A stretch of 64,000 bases of DNA from Candidatus Dormiibacterota bacterium (GTDB taxonomy: Bacteria; Chloroflexota; Dormibacteria; Aeolococcales; Aeolococcaceae): NCBI GenBank assembly GCA_003162415.1, contig PMOL01000004.1, positions 62,001 through 126,000 of the forward strand, in the 5' to 3' direction. A program made the position numbers and the translations under genes. Of the stretch, positions 52,583 to 62,439 are shown piece after piece. Positions within the stretch are counted from its first letter, which is position 1, and each line of letters starts with the position of its first letter. The notes under the pieces were generated by a model. That model saw nothing but the letters and a program-made list of their open reading frames with translations, did not search any database and was not told the DNA's origin.

Positions 52583-54306
52583 TGGTTCTCGACATCATTG
52601 CGGCGGTCCTCACCTACGCCGCCGTCGGCGTTGGCGCGTGGTTCATCGGCGGCTACATGGTCAAGGTGTTCAAGGGCGAGCGCATCTGGTTGAGCCGCGT
52701 CATGCAGCCCGTCGAGCGTGTCACCTACAGGATCATCGGCGTCGACGCCGATCACGAGCAGGGTTGGGTCGCTTACCTCGTCTCGTTGCTCTCGGTGACG
52801 GTGATCAGCATCGCCTTCACCTACGTCGTCCTTCGCTTCCAGGACCATCTCCCGCTCAATCCCGAGAACCTCCCGGGAGTGCCGGCACCGCTCGCCTTCA
52901 ACACCGCGATCAGCTTCGCGACCAACACCAACTGGCAGAACTATGCCGGCGAGACCACGATGAGCTACTTCTCGCAGATCGTGGCGCTCGTGCTCCACCA
53001 GTTCCTCAGCGCCGCAGTGGGAATCGCCGTGGCCATCGTGGTCATCCGCGCGATCGCGCGCCGGACCATGAGCACGCTCGGCAACTTCTGGGCGGACATG
53101 GTGCGCTGCATCCTGTACATCCTTCTCCCCATCAGCGTGGTGTTCGCGATCGTGCTCGTCGCCAGCGGGTCGATCCAGAACTTCAACAGCTACACGGTCG
53201 TACACACGCTCACCAATGGCGTGCAGACGATAGCGCAGGGTCCGGTCGCATCCATGGAGGCCATCAAGGACCTCGGCACCAACGGCGGCGGCTTCTTCAA
53301 CGCCAACGCCGCGCATCCATTCGAGAATCCCAACGGGCTCACGAACTCGCTCGAGATCTTCATCTGCCTGCTCATCCCGTTCGGGCTCACCATCACCTTC
53401 GGACGGTGGGTGGGCCACGTCAAGCAGGGCATCGTGCTCGGCGCGGTCATGGGCATCATCCTCATCTCCGCGTTCGGCGTGGTCGCATGGCAGGAGCAGC
53501 AGGGCAACCCGGCGCTGATCAGCACCGGTGCCTCGCAGGTGTCCACCAGCACGCTCGCCGGCGGCAACATGGAAGGCAAGGAGGCTCGCTTCGGGCCGAT
53601 CCAGTCGGCACTGTACAACACCGCCACCACCGGCACCAGCACGGGCTCAGTCGATGCGTCGATGGACAGCATGACGCCGATCGGCGGCCTCGTTCCGCTG
53701 GTGCTCATCAAGCTCGGCGAGATCACGCCAGGTGACGTCGGATCAGGTCTCTACGGGATGGTCGTCTTCGCAATCGTGGCGGTCTTCATTGCCGGCCTGA
53801 TGGTGGGCAGAACGCCCGAATACCTCGGCAAGAAGATCGAGGCACGCGATGTCAAATACGCGGCGATCGCGATACTCGTCCTCCCAGCCTCGATCCTTGG
53901 CTTCTCAGCGATGGCGGTCCTGACTACCGGGGGACAAGCAGGTCCGATTGCGACCCAGGGGACGCCGCATATGCTGACGGAGATCCTCTATGCGTTCTCG
54001 TCCGCGACCGGTAACAACGGGAGCGCGTTCGCAGGACTCTCGGGCAATACCAACTTCTACAACTTCATGCTGGCCGGTGCGATGTGGGCAGGCCGGTACC
54101 TGTTCCTCATCCCGGTGATGGCAATGGCCGGCAACCTGGTGAAGAAGAAGATCGTGCCCGCGAGCGCGGGGACGTTCCCGACCGACGGACCGCTGTTTGT
54201 CGCACTGCTGATCGGCACGATCATCATCGTCGCCGCCCTCACGTTCTTCCCGGCAGTCTCGCTCGGACCGATTCTCGAGCACTTCAAGCTGATCGCGGCT
54301 TTCTGA
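52582..54306 (+). CDS. kdpA: Potassium-transporting ATPase subunit KdpA
   Basis: 574-residue K+-selective channel-like subunit with about ten membrane helices. The selectivity-loop segment [18 protein letters not shown] near residue 235 and the [16 protein letters not shown] region near 115 are diagnostic. Takes up K+ driven by KdpB ATP hydrolysis at very low external K+. Stop is 2 bases before kdpB. Confidence 0.97.
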   Translation: MVLDIIAAVLTYAAVGVGAWFIGGYMVKVFKGERIWLSRVMQPVERVTYRIIGVDADHEQGWVAYLVSLLSVTVISIAFTYVVLRFQDHLPLNPENLPGVPAPLAFNTAISFATNTNWQNYAGETTMSYFSQIVALVLHQFLSAAVGIAVAIVVIRAIARRTMSTLGNFWADMVRCILYILLPISVVFAIVLVASGSIQNFNSYTVVHTLTNGVQTIAQGPVASMEAIKDLGTNGGGFFNANAAHPFENPNGLTNSLEIFICLLIPFGLTITFGRWVGHVKQGIVLGAVMGIILISAFGVVAWQEQQGNPALISTGASQVSTSTLAGGNMEGKEARFGPIQSALYNTATTGTSTGSVDASMDSMTPIGGLVPLVLIKLGEITPGDVGSGLYGMVVFAIVAVFIAGLMVGRTPEYLGKKIEARDVKYAAIAILVLPASILGFSAMAVLTTGGQAGPIATQGTPHMLTEILYAFSSATGNNGSAFAGLSGNTNFYNFMLAGAMWAGRYLFLIPVMAMAGNLVKKKIVPASAGTFPTDGPLFVALLIGTIIIVAALTFFPAVSLGPILEHFKLIAAF

Positions 54307-54308
54307 TC

Positions 54309-56369
54309 ATGGCTATTGCATCCACACACGGCACCAAGCGCCGGCGCACCAGCGTCACCGATCCCGAACTGCTGATCCCGGCCATTGGCCAGAGCTTCGT
54401 CAAGCTCGACCCGCGCAAGATGGCACGCAACCCGGTGATGTTCGTCGTCGAGATCGGTGCGGTGATGACGACGTATGGATTCATCGCCGGACTCGTGGGC
54501 CAAGGCACCGACAACAGCTTCGTCGGTCAGATAGCCCTGTGGCTGTGGTTCACAGTGCTCTTCGCGAACTTCGCTGAGGCGATCGCGGAGGGGCGCGGCA
54601 AAGCTCAGGCCCAAGCACTGCGCCGGACGCGCACGGAGACGATCGCGCGCAGATTGGACGGTGGTATCGGCGGCAAAGAGACGCGTGTGCCGGCTATCGA
54701 CCTGCGCAAGGGTGACATCGTGGTCTGCGAAGCCGGCGACGTGATCCCGAGTGACGGCACGATCGTCGATGGCATCGCCAGCGTTGACGAGTCGGCGATC
54801 ACTGGTGAATCCGCACCCGTCATTCGTGAAGCCGGTGGAGACCGCAGCGCCGTCACCGGTGGCACGCGTGTCCTGAGCGACCGCATCGTCATCGAGATCA
54901 CCCAGAACCCGGGCGAGACCTTCCTTGACCGGATGATCTCGCTCGTCGAGAGTGCCTCGCGTCAGAAGACGCCCAATGAGATTGCGCTCAACATCCTGCT
55001 CGCGAGCCTCACCCTCATCTTCCTCATCGCGGTGGTGACCCTGCAGCCGTATGCGATCTTCTCGGGTGCCTCTATCGAGGTGCCAGTGCTCATCGCCCTG
55101 CTCGTCTGCCTCATCCCCACCACCATCGGCGGCCTGCTGAGCGCCATCGGCATCGCCGGCATCGACCGTCTGCTCCAGAAGAACGTCCTGGCCATGTCCG
55201 GCCGCGCCGTCGAAGCCGCCGGCGACGTCGACACCCTGCTGCTCGACAAGACCGGGACCATCACCCTCGGCAACCGGCAGGCGACCGAGTTCCTGCCCGC
55301 ACCCGGCATCACGATGGAGCGGCTCGTGCAGGCGGCCGACCTGGCCAGCCGCGCCGACGAGACCCCAGAGGGCCGTTCGATCGTCGCCCTGGCACGGCGC
55401 TTCGGCGCCCCGGAAGAGGTCGCAGGTGATCCCTGGACGTTCGTGCCGTTCACGGCAGAAACCCGGATGAGCGGCGTTGACCGGGGGAGCGACAGCATCC
55501 GCAAGGGCGCCGGAGATTCCATCGACAAGTGGTCCGGCGGCGACGCGGTCTCGGCAGAGATCACCGCCCAGGTCGAGGTCATTGCCCGCAGCGGTGGAAC
55601 ACCGCTGCTCGTCGCCGAGAACCGCATCGTTCTAGGCACGATCCACCTGAAGGACATCGTCAAGCCCGGCATCGCCGAACGCTTCGCGGAGCTGCGCCGC
55701 ATGGGCCTTCGCACCGTGATGATCACCGGCGACAACCCGCTGACCGCCGCGGCGATAGCCGCGGAAGCAGGGGTCGACGATTTCCTTGCACAGGCGACGC
55801 CGGAGAACAAGCTTGACCTGATCAAACAGGAGCAGGCCGGCGGCAAGCTCGTGGCCATGACCGGTGACGGCACTAATGACGCACCGGCGCTTGCCCAAGC
55901 GGATGTCGGTGTCGCCATGAACAGCGGGACTCAGGCCGCCAAGGAGGCGGCCAACCTGGTCGACCTCGACAGTGACCCGACCAAGCTCATCGAGATCGTG
56001 GAGACCGGCAAGCAGATGCTGATCACGCGAGGCGCACTCACGACCTTCAGCATCGCCAACGACGTCGCCAAGTACTTCGCGATCATCCCGGCGATGTTCA
56101 CCGCGTACGCGGCACTCAAGCCGCTGTCCGTGCTCAACGTCATGGGTCTGCACTCGGCGCACAGCGCGATTCTCAGCGCCGTCATCTTCAACGCGTTGAT
56201 CATCATCGCGCTCGTCCCGCTCGCACTCCGAGGCGTGCGTTTCCGCGCCGTCGGCGCGGCTGCGTTGCTGCGCCGCAACCTCCTCATCTACGGCCTCGGC
56301 GGCATCATTGCGCCCTTCATCGGCATCAAGATCATCGACGTGATCATCACCGCGATTCACCTGGTCTAG
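54309..56369 (+). CDS. kdpB: Potassium-transporting P-type ATPase subunit KdpB
   Basis: 686 residues. Phosphorylation motif DKTGTITLG with the Asp near residue 314, actuator loop [12 protein letters not shown], hinge [19 protein letters not shown], and KdpB-typical [11 protein letters not shown] before the phosphorylation site. ATG at 54309, two bases after kdpA; longer open frame upstream is within kdpA and not used. The phospho-inhibition TGES serine region is present. Confidence 0.97.
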   Translation: MAIASTHGTKRRRTSVTDPELLIPAIGQSFVKLDPRKMARNPVMFVVEIGAVMTTYGFIAGLVGQGTDNSFVGQIALWLWFTVLFANFAEAIAEGRGKAQAQALRRTRTETIARRLDGGIGGKETRVPAIDLRKGDIVVCEAGDVIPSDGTIVDGIASVDESAITGESAPVIREAGGDRSAVTGGTRVLSDRIVIEITQNPGETFLDRMISLVESASRQKTPNEIALNILLASLTLIFLIAVVTLQPYAIFSGASIEVPVLIALLVCLIPTTIGGLLSAIGIAGIDRLLQKNVLAMSGRAVEAAGDVDTLLLDKTGTITLGNRQATEFLPAPGITMERLVQAADLASRADETPEGRSIVALARRFGAPEEVAGDPWTFVPFTAETRMSGVDRGSDSIRKGAGDSIDKWSGGDAVSAEITAQVEVIARSGGTPLLVAENRIVLGTIHLKDIVKPGIAERFAELRRMGLRTVMITGDNPLTAAAIAAEAGVDDFLAQATPENKLDLIKQEQAGGKLVAMTGDGTNDAPALAQADVGVAMNSGTQAAKEAANLVDLDSDPTKLIEIVETGKQMLITRGALTTFSIANDVAKYFAIIPAMFTAYAALKPLSVLNVMGLHSAHSAILSAVIFNALIIIALVPLALRGVRFRAVGAAALLRRNLLIYGLGGIIAPFIGIKIIDVIITAIHLV

Positions 56370-56381
56370 GCGGCACACCCC

Positions 56382-57029
56382 ATGAGCAACCTTCCCAAGC
56401 AACTCCTGATCGGCCTCCGGCTCACGATCTTCGTCGCCGCGCTCGCGCTGGTCTACACCTTCGTTATCACGGGCATCTCGCAGGTCGCGTTCAACAGCAA
56501 CGCCAACGGCAGCCTGGTCACCGTCAACGGCAAGGTCGTGGGCTCGACCCTGATCGGGCAGAGCTGCCCGCAGGAGACGGTTGCCAAGGACGGGAGCCTG
56601 AAGATCACGATCGATACCAAGTACTTCCAGGGACGCCTCTCATACACCACCAACGCCAGCACCGCCGCGCTCCAGCCGTGCAACGCTGCCAACTCGGCCG
56701 GAAGCAACCTGGGGCCGTCGAACCCGGTGCTGAAGGAGACCATCACGGCAGCGGTCGCCGCCTACACCGCGGCCGGCGTCTCCACCCCCATCCCGATCGA
56801 CCTGGTCACCTCCGACTTCACCGGCTTCGACCCGGACATCAGTGAGGCCGCCGCCCTCGCCCAGGTGAACATGGTCGCCGGTGCCCGCGGCCTCAGCACC
56901 GCCAAGCTGCACGCGCTTGTGGAATCACAGATCCAGGGCCGCATCCTCTGGATCTTCGGGGAGCCGGTGGTCAACGTCCTCCAGCTCAACCTCGCCCTCG
57001 ACGCACAGCAATCCAGCCTTACCGGCTAA
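56382..57029 (+). CDS. kdpC: Potassium-transporting ATPase subunit KdpC
   Basis: 215 residues with a single N-terminal membrane helix (LTIFVAALALVYTFVITGI) and an extracytoplasmic domain. GSTLIGQSC near residue 50, the segment DLVTSDFTGFDPDIS near 145 and the C-terminal GEPVVNVLQLNLAL are KdpC signatures. The usual 'GSGLDPxIS' reads TGFDPDIS. Ends 39 bases before the KdpD/USP gene. Confidence 0.95.
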   Translation: MSNLPKQLLIGLRLTIFVAALALVYTFVITGISQVAFNSNANGSLVTVNGKVVGSTLIGQSCPQETVAKDGSLKITIDTKYFQGRLSYTTNASTAALQPCNAANSAGSNLGPSNPVLKETITAAVAAYTAAGVSTPIPIDLVTSDFTGFDPDISEAAALAQVNMVAGARGLSTAKLHALVESQIQGRILWIFGEPVVNVLQLNLALDAQQSSLTG

Positions 57030-57068
57030 CGCGTTTACCAGGGGATCGAGTCGAGCATCATTAGTCAT

Positions 57069-59279
57069 ATGACCGACACGATCGCTGCCGGCGCGGTGCC
57101 GCTCCCGGCGACCCATAAGGTGGAGCGCGGCCACCTGCGGGTGTTCCTCGGGGCCACACCGGGAAGCGGCAAGACCTTCGCAATGCTCCGTGAGGCACAC
57201 GACCGCCGCTCCCAGGGAGAGGACGTCGTCGTCGGATACGTCGAGACGCACGGCCGCAAGCTCACCGAGCAGGCGATCGGCAGCCTCGAGGTGGTCCCCC
57301 GTCTCAAGGCCGAGTACCACGGAAAGCTCATGGAGGAGATGGACCTCGATGCGATCCTCGCGCGGCGTCCGCAGGTCGTGCTCGTCGACGAGCTCGCGCA
57401 CACCAACGTGCCCGGAGTCCGCCATCCCAAGCGCTACGAGGACGTTGAGGAGATTCTCGACGCCGGGATCGACGTGGTCACCACCGTCAACGTGCAACAC
57501 CTCGAGTCAGTCAAAGACCTCGCCGAGCGCATCACCGGCATACCGGTTCGCGAGACCCTGCCCGACCAGGTTCTCGACAATGCTGACGAGATCCAGTTCA
57601 TCGACATCTCCCCTGAGGCGCTGCGCAAGCGCATGCGTCACGGCAACATCTACGCCCCGGAGAAGATCGACACAGCGCTCGCAAACTTCTTCCGGCCGGG
57701 AAACCTCGCGGCGCTGCGCGAGATCGCCCTTCGACTCGTGGCCCAAACCGTCGGTCGCGCGCGAGGCGCCGTCCGCCCGGCTCCGCAATCCGTGCTGGTC
57801 GCGGTCAGCGGCCGCCAGAGCAGCGGTCCGCTCATTCGCCGCGCGAGCCGTCTCGCGAGGCGCTTCGGCGGCTTCTGCACGGTGCTGGTGGTGCCGGGAC
57901 GGCACGATGAAGAGACGGACCGCGGCAGAACCAGGGCCAGGGAGCTGGCCGAGCTCCTGCAGTGCGGGTTCATCGAGCGCGAGGGGAAGGTCGCCGACAC
58001 CGTGATCAGCGTCGCGCAGGACCTCGCCGTGCAGCACGTCGTTGTCGGTGAGGCAGCCCATGCCGGAGTCCGCGGCCGCCTGCGACGCGGGCTCGTGGAC
58101 CGGCTGATCGCCGAGCTCCCGGATGTGAGCGTGCACGTCGTGGCCCGTCCTGCCCCGGTGAACCGCGACGTTCCATTCGCCGGCGACCAGCGCCCCGACT
58201 CGGACGTGCTCCTCCGCGCCCTGCACGCGAGCGCGAGCCGCTCCGGACTGCGCGTCTACCTCGGATACGCCCGAGGCTGTGGCACGACGGTCGCGATGCT
58301 CGACGAGGCCAATCGTCGCAGCCAGCGCGGCACCGATGTCGTCGTTGCAGCGGTGAAGACTGATGGGCGCAACCGCTGCGAGACTGCGCTCGGTGACCTC
58401 GAGATGCTCGGCGGGCCGACGTCGTCTGCGCGAGAAGGAATCGTCGACGTTGAAGCGTTGCTCCGTCGCAACCCGGAGGTCGCGTGCCTCGACGATCTCG
58501 CGGGGGTTGATACCCAGGGACGACCGATCACCGATGCAGTGCCCCGCCTGCTGCGTGCCGGGATGATGCTGATCGCGACCTTGCACCTCACCGATCTCCG
58601 CAGCACTGTTGAGGGTATGGGCGCGATGCTCGGGGCGCGCCCGGAGCATGTTGTCGATGACGCCTTCCTCGACCAGGTGACCGAGCTCGAGATCGTCGAC
58701 ATCACGCCTTCGCTTCTCGATGAACGCCTCCGCCGCGGTGAGATCGTTCCGGCGAGCGAGGCGGCTCGGGCACGTGCCCTCGGCTTCCGACCCGAAGTCC
58801 TCGCGTCCCTCCGCGAGCTGGCCTTCCGGATCCTCGCCGAGCACACCGATCGCCGCCTGGTCGCGTACATGCGCGACCGCGGTATCGAGACGCCGTGGGA
58901 GGTGAAGCCGCGGGTCATGCTCTGCGTTCCGCCCCGCCCCGGTATGGAGGATGTCATCGCCAGTACGGCGGCGCTCGCAGCTCGACTGGACGGCAAGATG
59001 ACTGCCGTCACGGTTCGCGATCGCAAGCGCTCTGAGCAGGAGATGCAACTCCTCGGTACCTACGCCGCCCTCACCCACCAGGCCGACGGGACTTTCGTGA
59101 CCCTGTACGAGCGCGACCCGGCGAGGGCGCTGACGCAGTACGCGCGCAAGATTCTCGCCACCGAGATTGTGGTCACACGCGGCCGGGGACGGCGCGGGAC
59201 GCTGCGCAAGCTGATCGAGTTCCTCACCGACGTTGACATCCACGTGCTCGCCACCCCGCCCGAGAACGCAACCGCCTGA
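57069..59279 (+). CDS. KdpD/USP sensory protein, internally duplicated, no kinase domain
   Basis: 736 residues in two tandem KdpD-N + USP units. Unit 1 (about 1-370): Walker A GATPGSGKT at 28-36, YVETHGR, Walker B VVLVDELAHTNVPG near 105, VNVQHLESVKDL, then a USP domain starting SVLVAVSGRQ near 240. Unit 2 (about 385-736): LRVYLGYARGCGTTVAML, where the P-loop Lys is Thr, ACLDDLAGVDTQG in place of VDELAHTN, and a second USP domain (PRVMLCVPPRPG). It has no transmembrane, HisKA or ATPase region, unlike E. coli KdpD (~890 residues with all). Short N-terminal KdpD proteins are known in cyanobacteria; the duplication is unusual. Convergent with the kinase gene. Confidence 0.85.
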   Translation: MTDTIAAGAVPLPATHKVERGHLRVFLGATPGSGKTFAMLREAHDRRSQGEDVVVGYVETHGRKLTEQAIGSLEVVPRLKAEYHGKLMEEMDLDAILARRPQVVLVDELAHTNVPGVRHPKRYEDVEEILDAGIDVVTTVNVQHLESVKDLAERITGIPVRETLPDQVLDNADEIQFIDISPEALRKRMRHGNIYAPEKIDTALANFFRPGNLAALREIALRLVAQTVGRARGAVRPAPQSVLVAVSGRQSSGPLIRRASRLARRFGGFCTVLVVPGRHDEETDRGRTRARELAELLQCGFIEREGKVADTVISVAQDLAVQHVVVGEAAHAGVRGRLRRGLVDRLIAELPDVSVHVVARPAPVNRDVPFAGDQRPDSDVLLRALHASASRSGLRVYLGYARGCGTTVAMLDEANRRSQRGTDVVVAAVKTDGRNRCETALGDLEMLGGPTSSAREGIVDVEALLRRNPEVACLDDLAGVDTQGRPITDAVPRLLRAGMMLIATLHLTDLRSTVEGMGAMLGARPEHVVDDAFLDQVTELEIVDITPSLLDERLRRGEIVPASEAARARALGFRPEVLASLRELAFRILAEHTDRRLVAYMRDRGIETPWEVKPRVMLCVPPRPGMEDVIASTAALAARLDGKMTAVTVRDRKRSEQEMQLLGTYAALTHQADGTFVTLYERDPARALTQYARKILATEIVVTRGRGRRGTLRKLIEFLTDVDIHVLATPPENATA

Positions 59280-59307
59280 GCCCTCTTTCTCGACGCGACG
59301 GGTTCCT

Positions 59308-60513
59308 CTACGAAACGCTCGCCGGGTCGGTGACCGCCGGATCCGCGTGGACAGCATCGACGGGAGCCGCCGGGAGGGTGAATGCGAAGACGGCGCCACC
59401 GCCCGGCACGGGGTCGTCCAACCAGATGCGCCCCGCGTGCGCCTCGATGATCCCGCGGACGATCGCAAGCCCGAGACCGGTGCCCTCTGCATCCGAATGC
59501 TCGTCGCGGACGAAACGCTCGAAGACTCGGTCGCGCAGGGTGACGTCGACGCCGGGGCCGTGGTCGATCACGCGGCTCACGATCGTTCCGCGGGCGCCCG
59601 GGGCGACGTGGATCTCGATCGGTGATGTCGGAGGGGCATATCGGTCGGCGTTGACGAGAAGGTTGTCCAGAACCTGGCCGATGCGGTCCCAGTCGGCGAC
59701 CGCCTCGAGCGAACCCGACTCGGTGCTGACGCGGACGGCCCGAGTGGGTCGGATCTGCTTGAGGCGGCCCACCGCCGCCTCGACCGCGTCACCGACGTTG
59801 ATGTCCTCGAGGCGAAGTTCGAGCGCGTGCCCTTCGATGCGAGCCAGGTCAAGCATGTCGCCGACCAGCCGATCGAGCCTGCGGGACTGGGTGACGATGC
59901 CGGTCAGGCCGTCGCGAACAGCCCCGGAGACGTCACTACGGCCGAGGAGCAGGGTCGCGCCGGTGAGAATGCTCGCCAACGGCGTGCGCAACTCGTGGCT
60001 GACGTTCTGGAGGAGTTCGCGCCGCACGCGGTCTGCCTCTCGCAGCACGGAGATCTGCTGCTGCGTCTGCGCCAACCGGACCGCCGTCCGCGCCGACGCC
60101 GCCTGCTCGCGGTACAGGCGCTCGAGCTCGGCATTGGCCTCGGCGAGTGTTCGGGTCAGCCGGCGTGCTTCGATCATCGCGCCCCGCCGGAGCGCTGCGA
60201 CCCCGCCGACCGCGCTCGCGGTCGCAAAGAAGATGACCAGGTAGAGAACATCGCTCGGGTTGGCGAGGCTGAGGCTGTCGACCGGTGGGAGAAAGAAATA
60301 GTCGCCGAGGACGGATGACAGCGCCGCGGCGACCAGCGCTGGGATGAGACCGGTGAGCAGCCCGAGCGAAGCGACAATCCCCAGGTACAGGAAGACGTAG
60401 GCACGTGCTTCCAACGTCGGCAGCCGGACGAGGATCAGGGTGAGGAGCGGCGGGCTCACCACCGCGATGACGATGCCGATGACGAGTACGCGATCGTTGC
60501 GGAGACGGGTCAT
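59308..60513 (-). CDS. Sensor histidine kinase with DUF4118 membrane region (KdpD C-terminal half-like)
   Basis: 401 residues. About four membrane helices at 10-105, including a DUF4118-like ALSSVLGDYFFLPPVDSLSL loop, then a coiled linker, HisKA with NVSHELRTPLASI (about 215), N box DNLLVNADRYAP, G1 DHGPGVD and G2 GTGLGLAIV. This is equivalent to the C-terminal half of KdpD (lacking its GAF domain). ATG at 60513, one base after the exonuclease stop. It runs convergent to the KdpD/USP gene with a 28-base gap. Likely phosphorylates KdpE (50317-51018). Confidence 0.88.
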   Translation of the reverse strand: MTRLRNDRVLVIGIVIAVVSPPLLTLILVRLPTLEARAYVFLYLGIVASLGLLTGLIPALVAAALSSVLGDYFFLPPVDSLSLANPSDVLYLVIFFATASAVGGVAALRRGAMIEARRLTRTLAEANAELERLYREQAASARTAVRLAQTQQQISVLREADRVRRELLQNVSHELRTPLASILTGATLLLGRSDVSGAVRDGLTGIVTQSRRLDRLVGDMLDLARIEGHALELRLEDINVGDAVEAAVGRLKQIRPTRAVRVSTESGSLEAVADWDRIGQVLDNLLVNADRYAPPTSPIEIHVAPGARGTIVSRVIDHGPGVDVTLRDRVFERFVRDEHSDAEGTGLGLAIVRGIIEAHAGRIWLDDPVPGGGAVFAFTLPAAPVDAVHADPAVTDPASVS

Positions 60514-60514
60514 C

Positions 60515-61378
60515 TCAGGGTTTCGCCAGCTGTTCGTTGAGCGCATCCACAAGACGGCTCGACGCCGCCTGCAGGCCATGCTCGGCCATCAGTGTGTTGA
60601 GCGCCGCGGGATCGGCGGGGTAGTGGTCGCGCCTGCCGTCTGGAAGCTCGATCGCGAGGTCGGGGACAGGCGGAACCACCCGCAGTGCCCGCGTGAGGTA
60701 ATCCTGGTCGTGCTCGCTCAGCCGCCGCGCTTCGAGGATGGCCGGTACGCCACCGTGCTGCCGGATCATCGATGCGGCGGCGACCGCGCCGACGCCTTTC
60801 AACCCCGGCAGCCCATCCGACGGATCGCCACGCAGCATGGCGAAATCCGCATAGCGACGCCCGGGGATCCCGTAGCGACGGGTGACCTCGGATTCGTCGA
60901 CGAGGGCCCATGCCCCCTTCTCCGGGTAGAGCACCGTCACCCGCGGGTCCTCGACGAGCGCGAACAGGTCGCGGTCACCGCTGACGATCTCGACTGTCCC
61001 GCTCGCCTTGGCGGTCCAGGTGGCGATCACGTCCTCCGCCTCGTACGCGGCGAAGCCGAGCGCATCGATGCCGATGGCGGCCAGGAATGCGTCGATGACC
61101 GGCATCTGCGGGATGAGCGCCGGCGGAGTCGGTTCCGCGACGCGCTGGGCCTTGTACCCCGGGATCAGCGCGACCCGCCAGTCGGGCCGCCAGTCGGCGT
61201 CGCTCGCCACGGCCAGGTGCTTCGGCTGCCTGGTGCCGGCCAGCCGCGTCAGCGTCTCGAGGAATCCCCGGGCGGCGTTGATCAGCCTTCCGTCTGGGGA
61301 CCGCACCGTCTTGGGGACGCCGTAGAAGGCACGAAAGATGAGGCTGGATCCGTCGACGAACAGCCAGTCGCAGGACAT
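60515..61378 (-). CDS. Stand-alone 5'-3' exonuclease (PolA N-terminal/FEN-like)
   Basis: 287 residues, matching only the 5'-3' exonuclease part of DNA polymerase I. Metal-binding acidic clusters appear in FVDGSSLIFRAFYG, YEAEDVIATW, VSGDRDLFALV and GDPSDGLPGLKGVGAVAA (helix-3-turn region). ATG at 61378 gives the usual MSCDWLFVDG start. Acts on flaps and RNA primers. Odd neighbour: its stop is one base from the histidine kinase ATG, so the two are co-transcribed. Confidence 0.88.
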   Translation of the reverse strand: MSCDWLFVDGSSLIFRAFYGVPKTVRSPDGRLINAARGFLETLTRLAGTRQPKHLAVASDADWRPDWRVALIPGYKAQRVAEPTPPALIPQMPVIDAFLAAIGIDALGFAAYEAEDVIATWTAKASGTVEIVSGDRDLFALVEDPRVTVLYPEKGAWALVDESEVTRRYGIPGRRYADFAMLRGDPSDGLPGLKGVGAVAAASMIRQHGGVPAILEARRLSEHDQDYLTRALRVVPPVPDLAIELPDGRRDHYPADPAALNTLMAEHGLQAASSRLVDALNEQLAKP

Positions 61379-61467
61379 GGGATCAGCTACCGGCGCCCAT
61401 TCATGAGAGCGGCCATCGTAGCGTCCGCCGGACCGCTCCTCCGGGGCGCATCTGCGACGCTGCACGT

Positions 61468-62061
61468 ATGGGAGCCGACATCCCCGAGCTGATCGTCCCG
61501 GACGCCGCCGCGTGGCGAGCGTGGCTCGCCGAGAACCATGCCAACCCCACCGGCGTCTGGCTCGTCCTTTCCAAGCAGGGGACCACCGTGCCCACCGCGC
61601 TCAAGTACGCCCAGGCGCTCGAGGAGGCGCTCTGCCACGGCTGGATCGACGGTCAGGCCGCCCCGCGGGATGACGCCACGTACCGGCAGCGGTTCACACC
61701 CCGACGGACGCGCAGCAACTGGTCAGCGCGCAACGTTGGGATCGTGAGCCGGCTCCGTTCAGAGGGCCGGATGCATCCTGCCGGGGAGGCCGAGGTCGAG
61801 CGGGCGCAGCGCGACGGGCGCTGGGGTGTCGCGTATTCGGGCCCGGCCTCCAGCGAGGTGCCACCCGACCTCGCCGCGGCGCTGAACGCCCAGCCGCGGG
61901 CCCAGGCGATGTTCGAGATCCTGACCAGCCAGAACCGCTACGCGATCCTCTACCGCGTCGGCGCCGCCAAACAGCAGGCGACCCGTGAGCGACGCATCGA
62001 TCAATTCGTGGCGATGCTCGCTCGCAGCGAGACGATCTACCCGCAGAAGCGAACCCTCTGA
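61468..62061 (+). CDS. YdeI/OmpD-associated family protein
   Basis: 197 residues. ELIVPDAAAWRAWLAENHANPTGVWLV, the central ALCHGWIDGQ, RFTPRRTRSNWSARNV and the C-terminal RRIDQFVAMLARSETIYPQKRTL (end motif YPQKRTL) are typical of the YdeI family, sometimes annotated as bacteriocin-protection proteins. Biochemical role not established. ATG at 61468, divergent from the exonuclease. A decayed copy of its C-terminus is found at 62465-62533. Confidence 0.85.
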   Translation: MGADIPELIVPDAAAWRAWLAENHANPTGVWLVLSKQGTTVPTALKYAQALEEALCHGWIDGQAAPRDDATYRQRFTPRRTRSNWSARNVGIVSRLRSEGRMHPAGEAEVERAQRDGRWGVAYSGPASSEVPPDLAAALNAQPRAQAMFEILTSQNRYAILYRVGAAKQQATRERRIDQFVAMLARSETIYPQKRTL

Positions 62062-62073
62062 CGCGAGCCCCGG

Positions 62074-62373
62074 CTACGGGGTCGGAGAGGGCGGCGCGAG
62101 CGGCGCGGCGCCTTCTGGCGACGGCAGCTGCGGTGGCGGGCCAGATGGCGGCTCACCGAAGGACGGCAGCGTGAACGGAGCGGGCGCCATGGGCGCGTCC
62201 GGTGGTGAGCCCGCCATCAGCGGTGGCTCCAGCGGGGCGGTCGTCGCCGGGCTATCGACCGGTGGCGGTTCCGGGGGCGCCGGCGGCTTCTGCAGGTTGT
62301 CCACCTAACGCTGCACCGCCTGCTGCGCGTCCTGCGCTGCCTTCTTCACGTCGTCGAGAAAACCCATATCCAT
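62074..62373 (-). pseudogene. Small proline-rich protein gene interrupted by in-frame TAG
   Basis: ATG at 62373 (or 62367) opens an amphipathic helix, GFLDDVKKAAQDAQQAVQR, of the kind that begins many small 'MGFLDxxKxxA' proteins. A TAG follows at 62307-62305, and the very next codon, GTG at 62304, continues in the same frame for 76 residues of proline-rich sequence (VDNLQKPPAPPEPPP onward) to a stop at 62074. The simplest reading is one ~98-residue gene broken by a nonsense mutation; re-initiation at GTG or amber read-through are alternatives. Confidence 0.55.
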
Positions 62374-62439
62374 GCCCCTCGTGGACGCGGCCTGTTTCGC
62401 ACAGCATATGAGGTAGCGGTGCGCGGGGGCGCGTGCTGG

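Noticed and set aside
57507..59492. 661-codon minus-strand open frame opposite the KdpD/USP gene
   Set aside because: Antisense shadow; the plus-strand protein carries clear Walker motifs.
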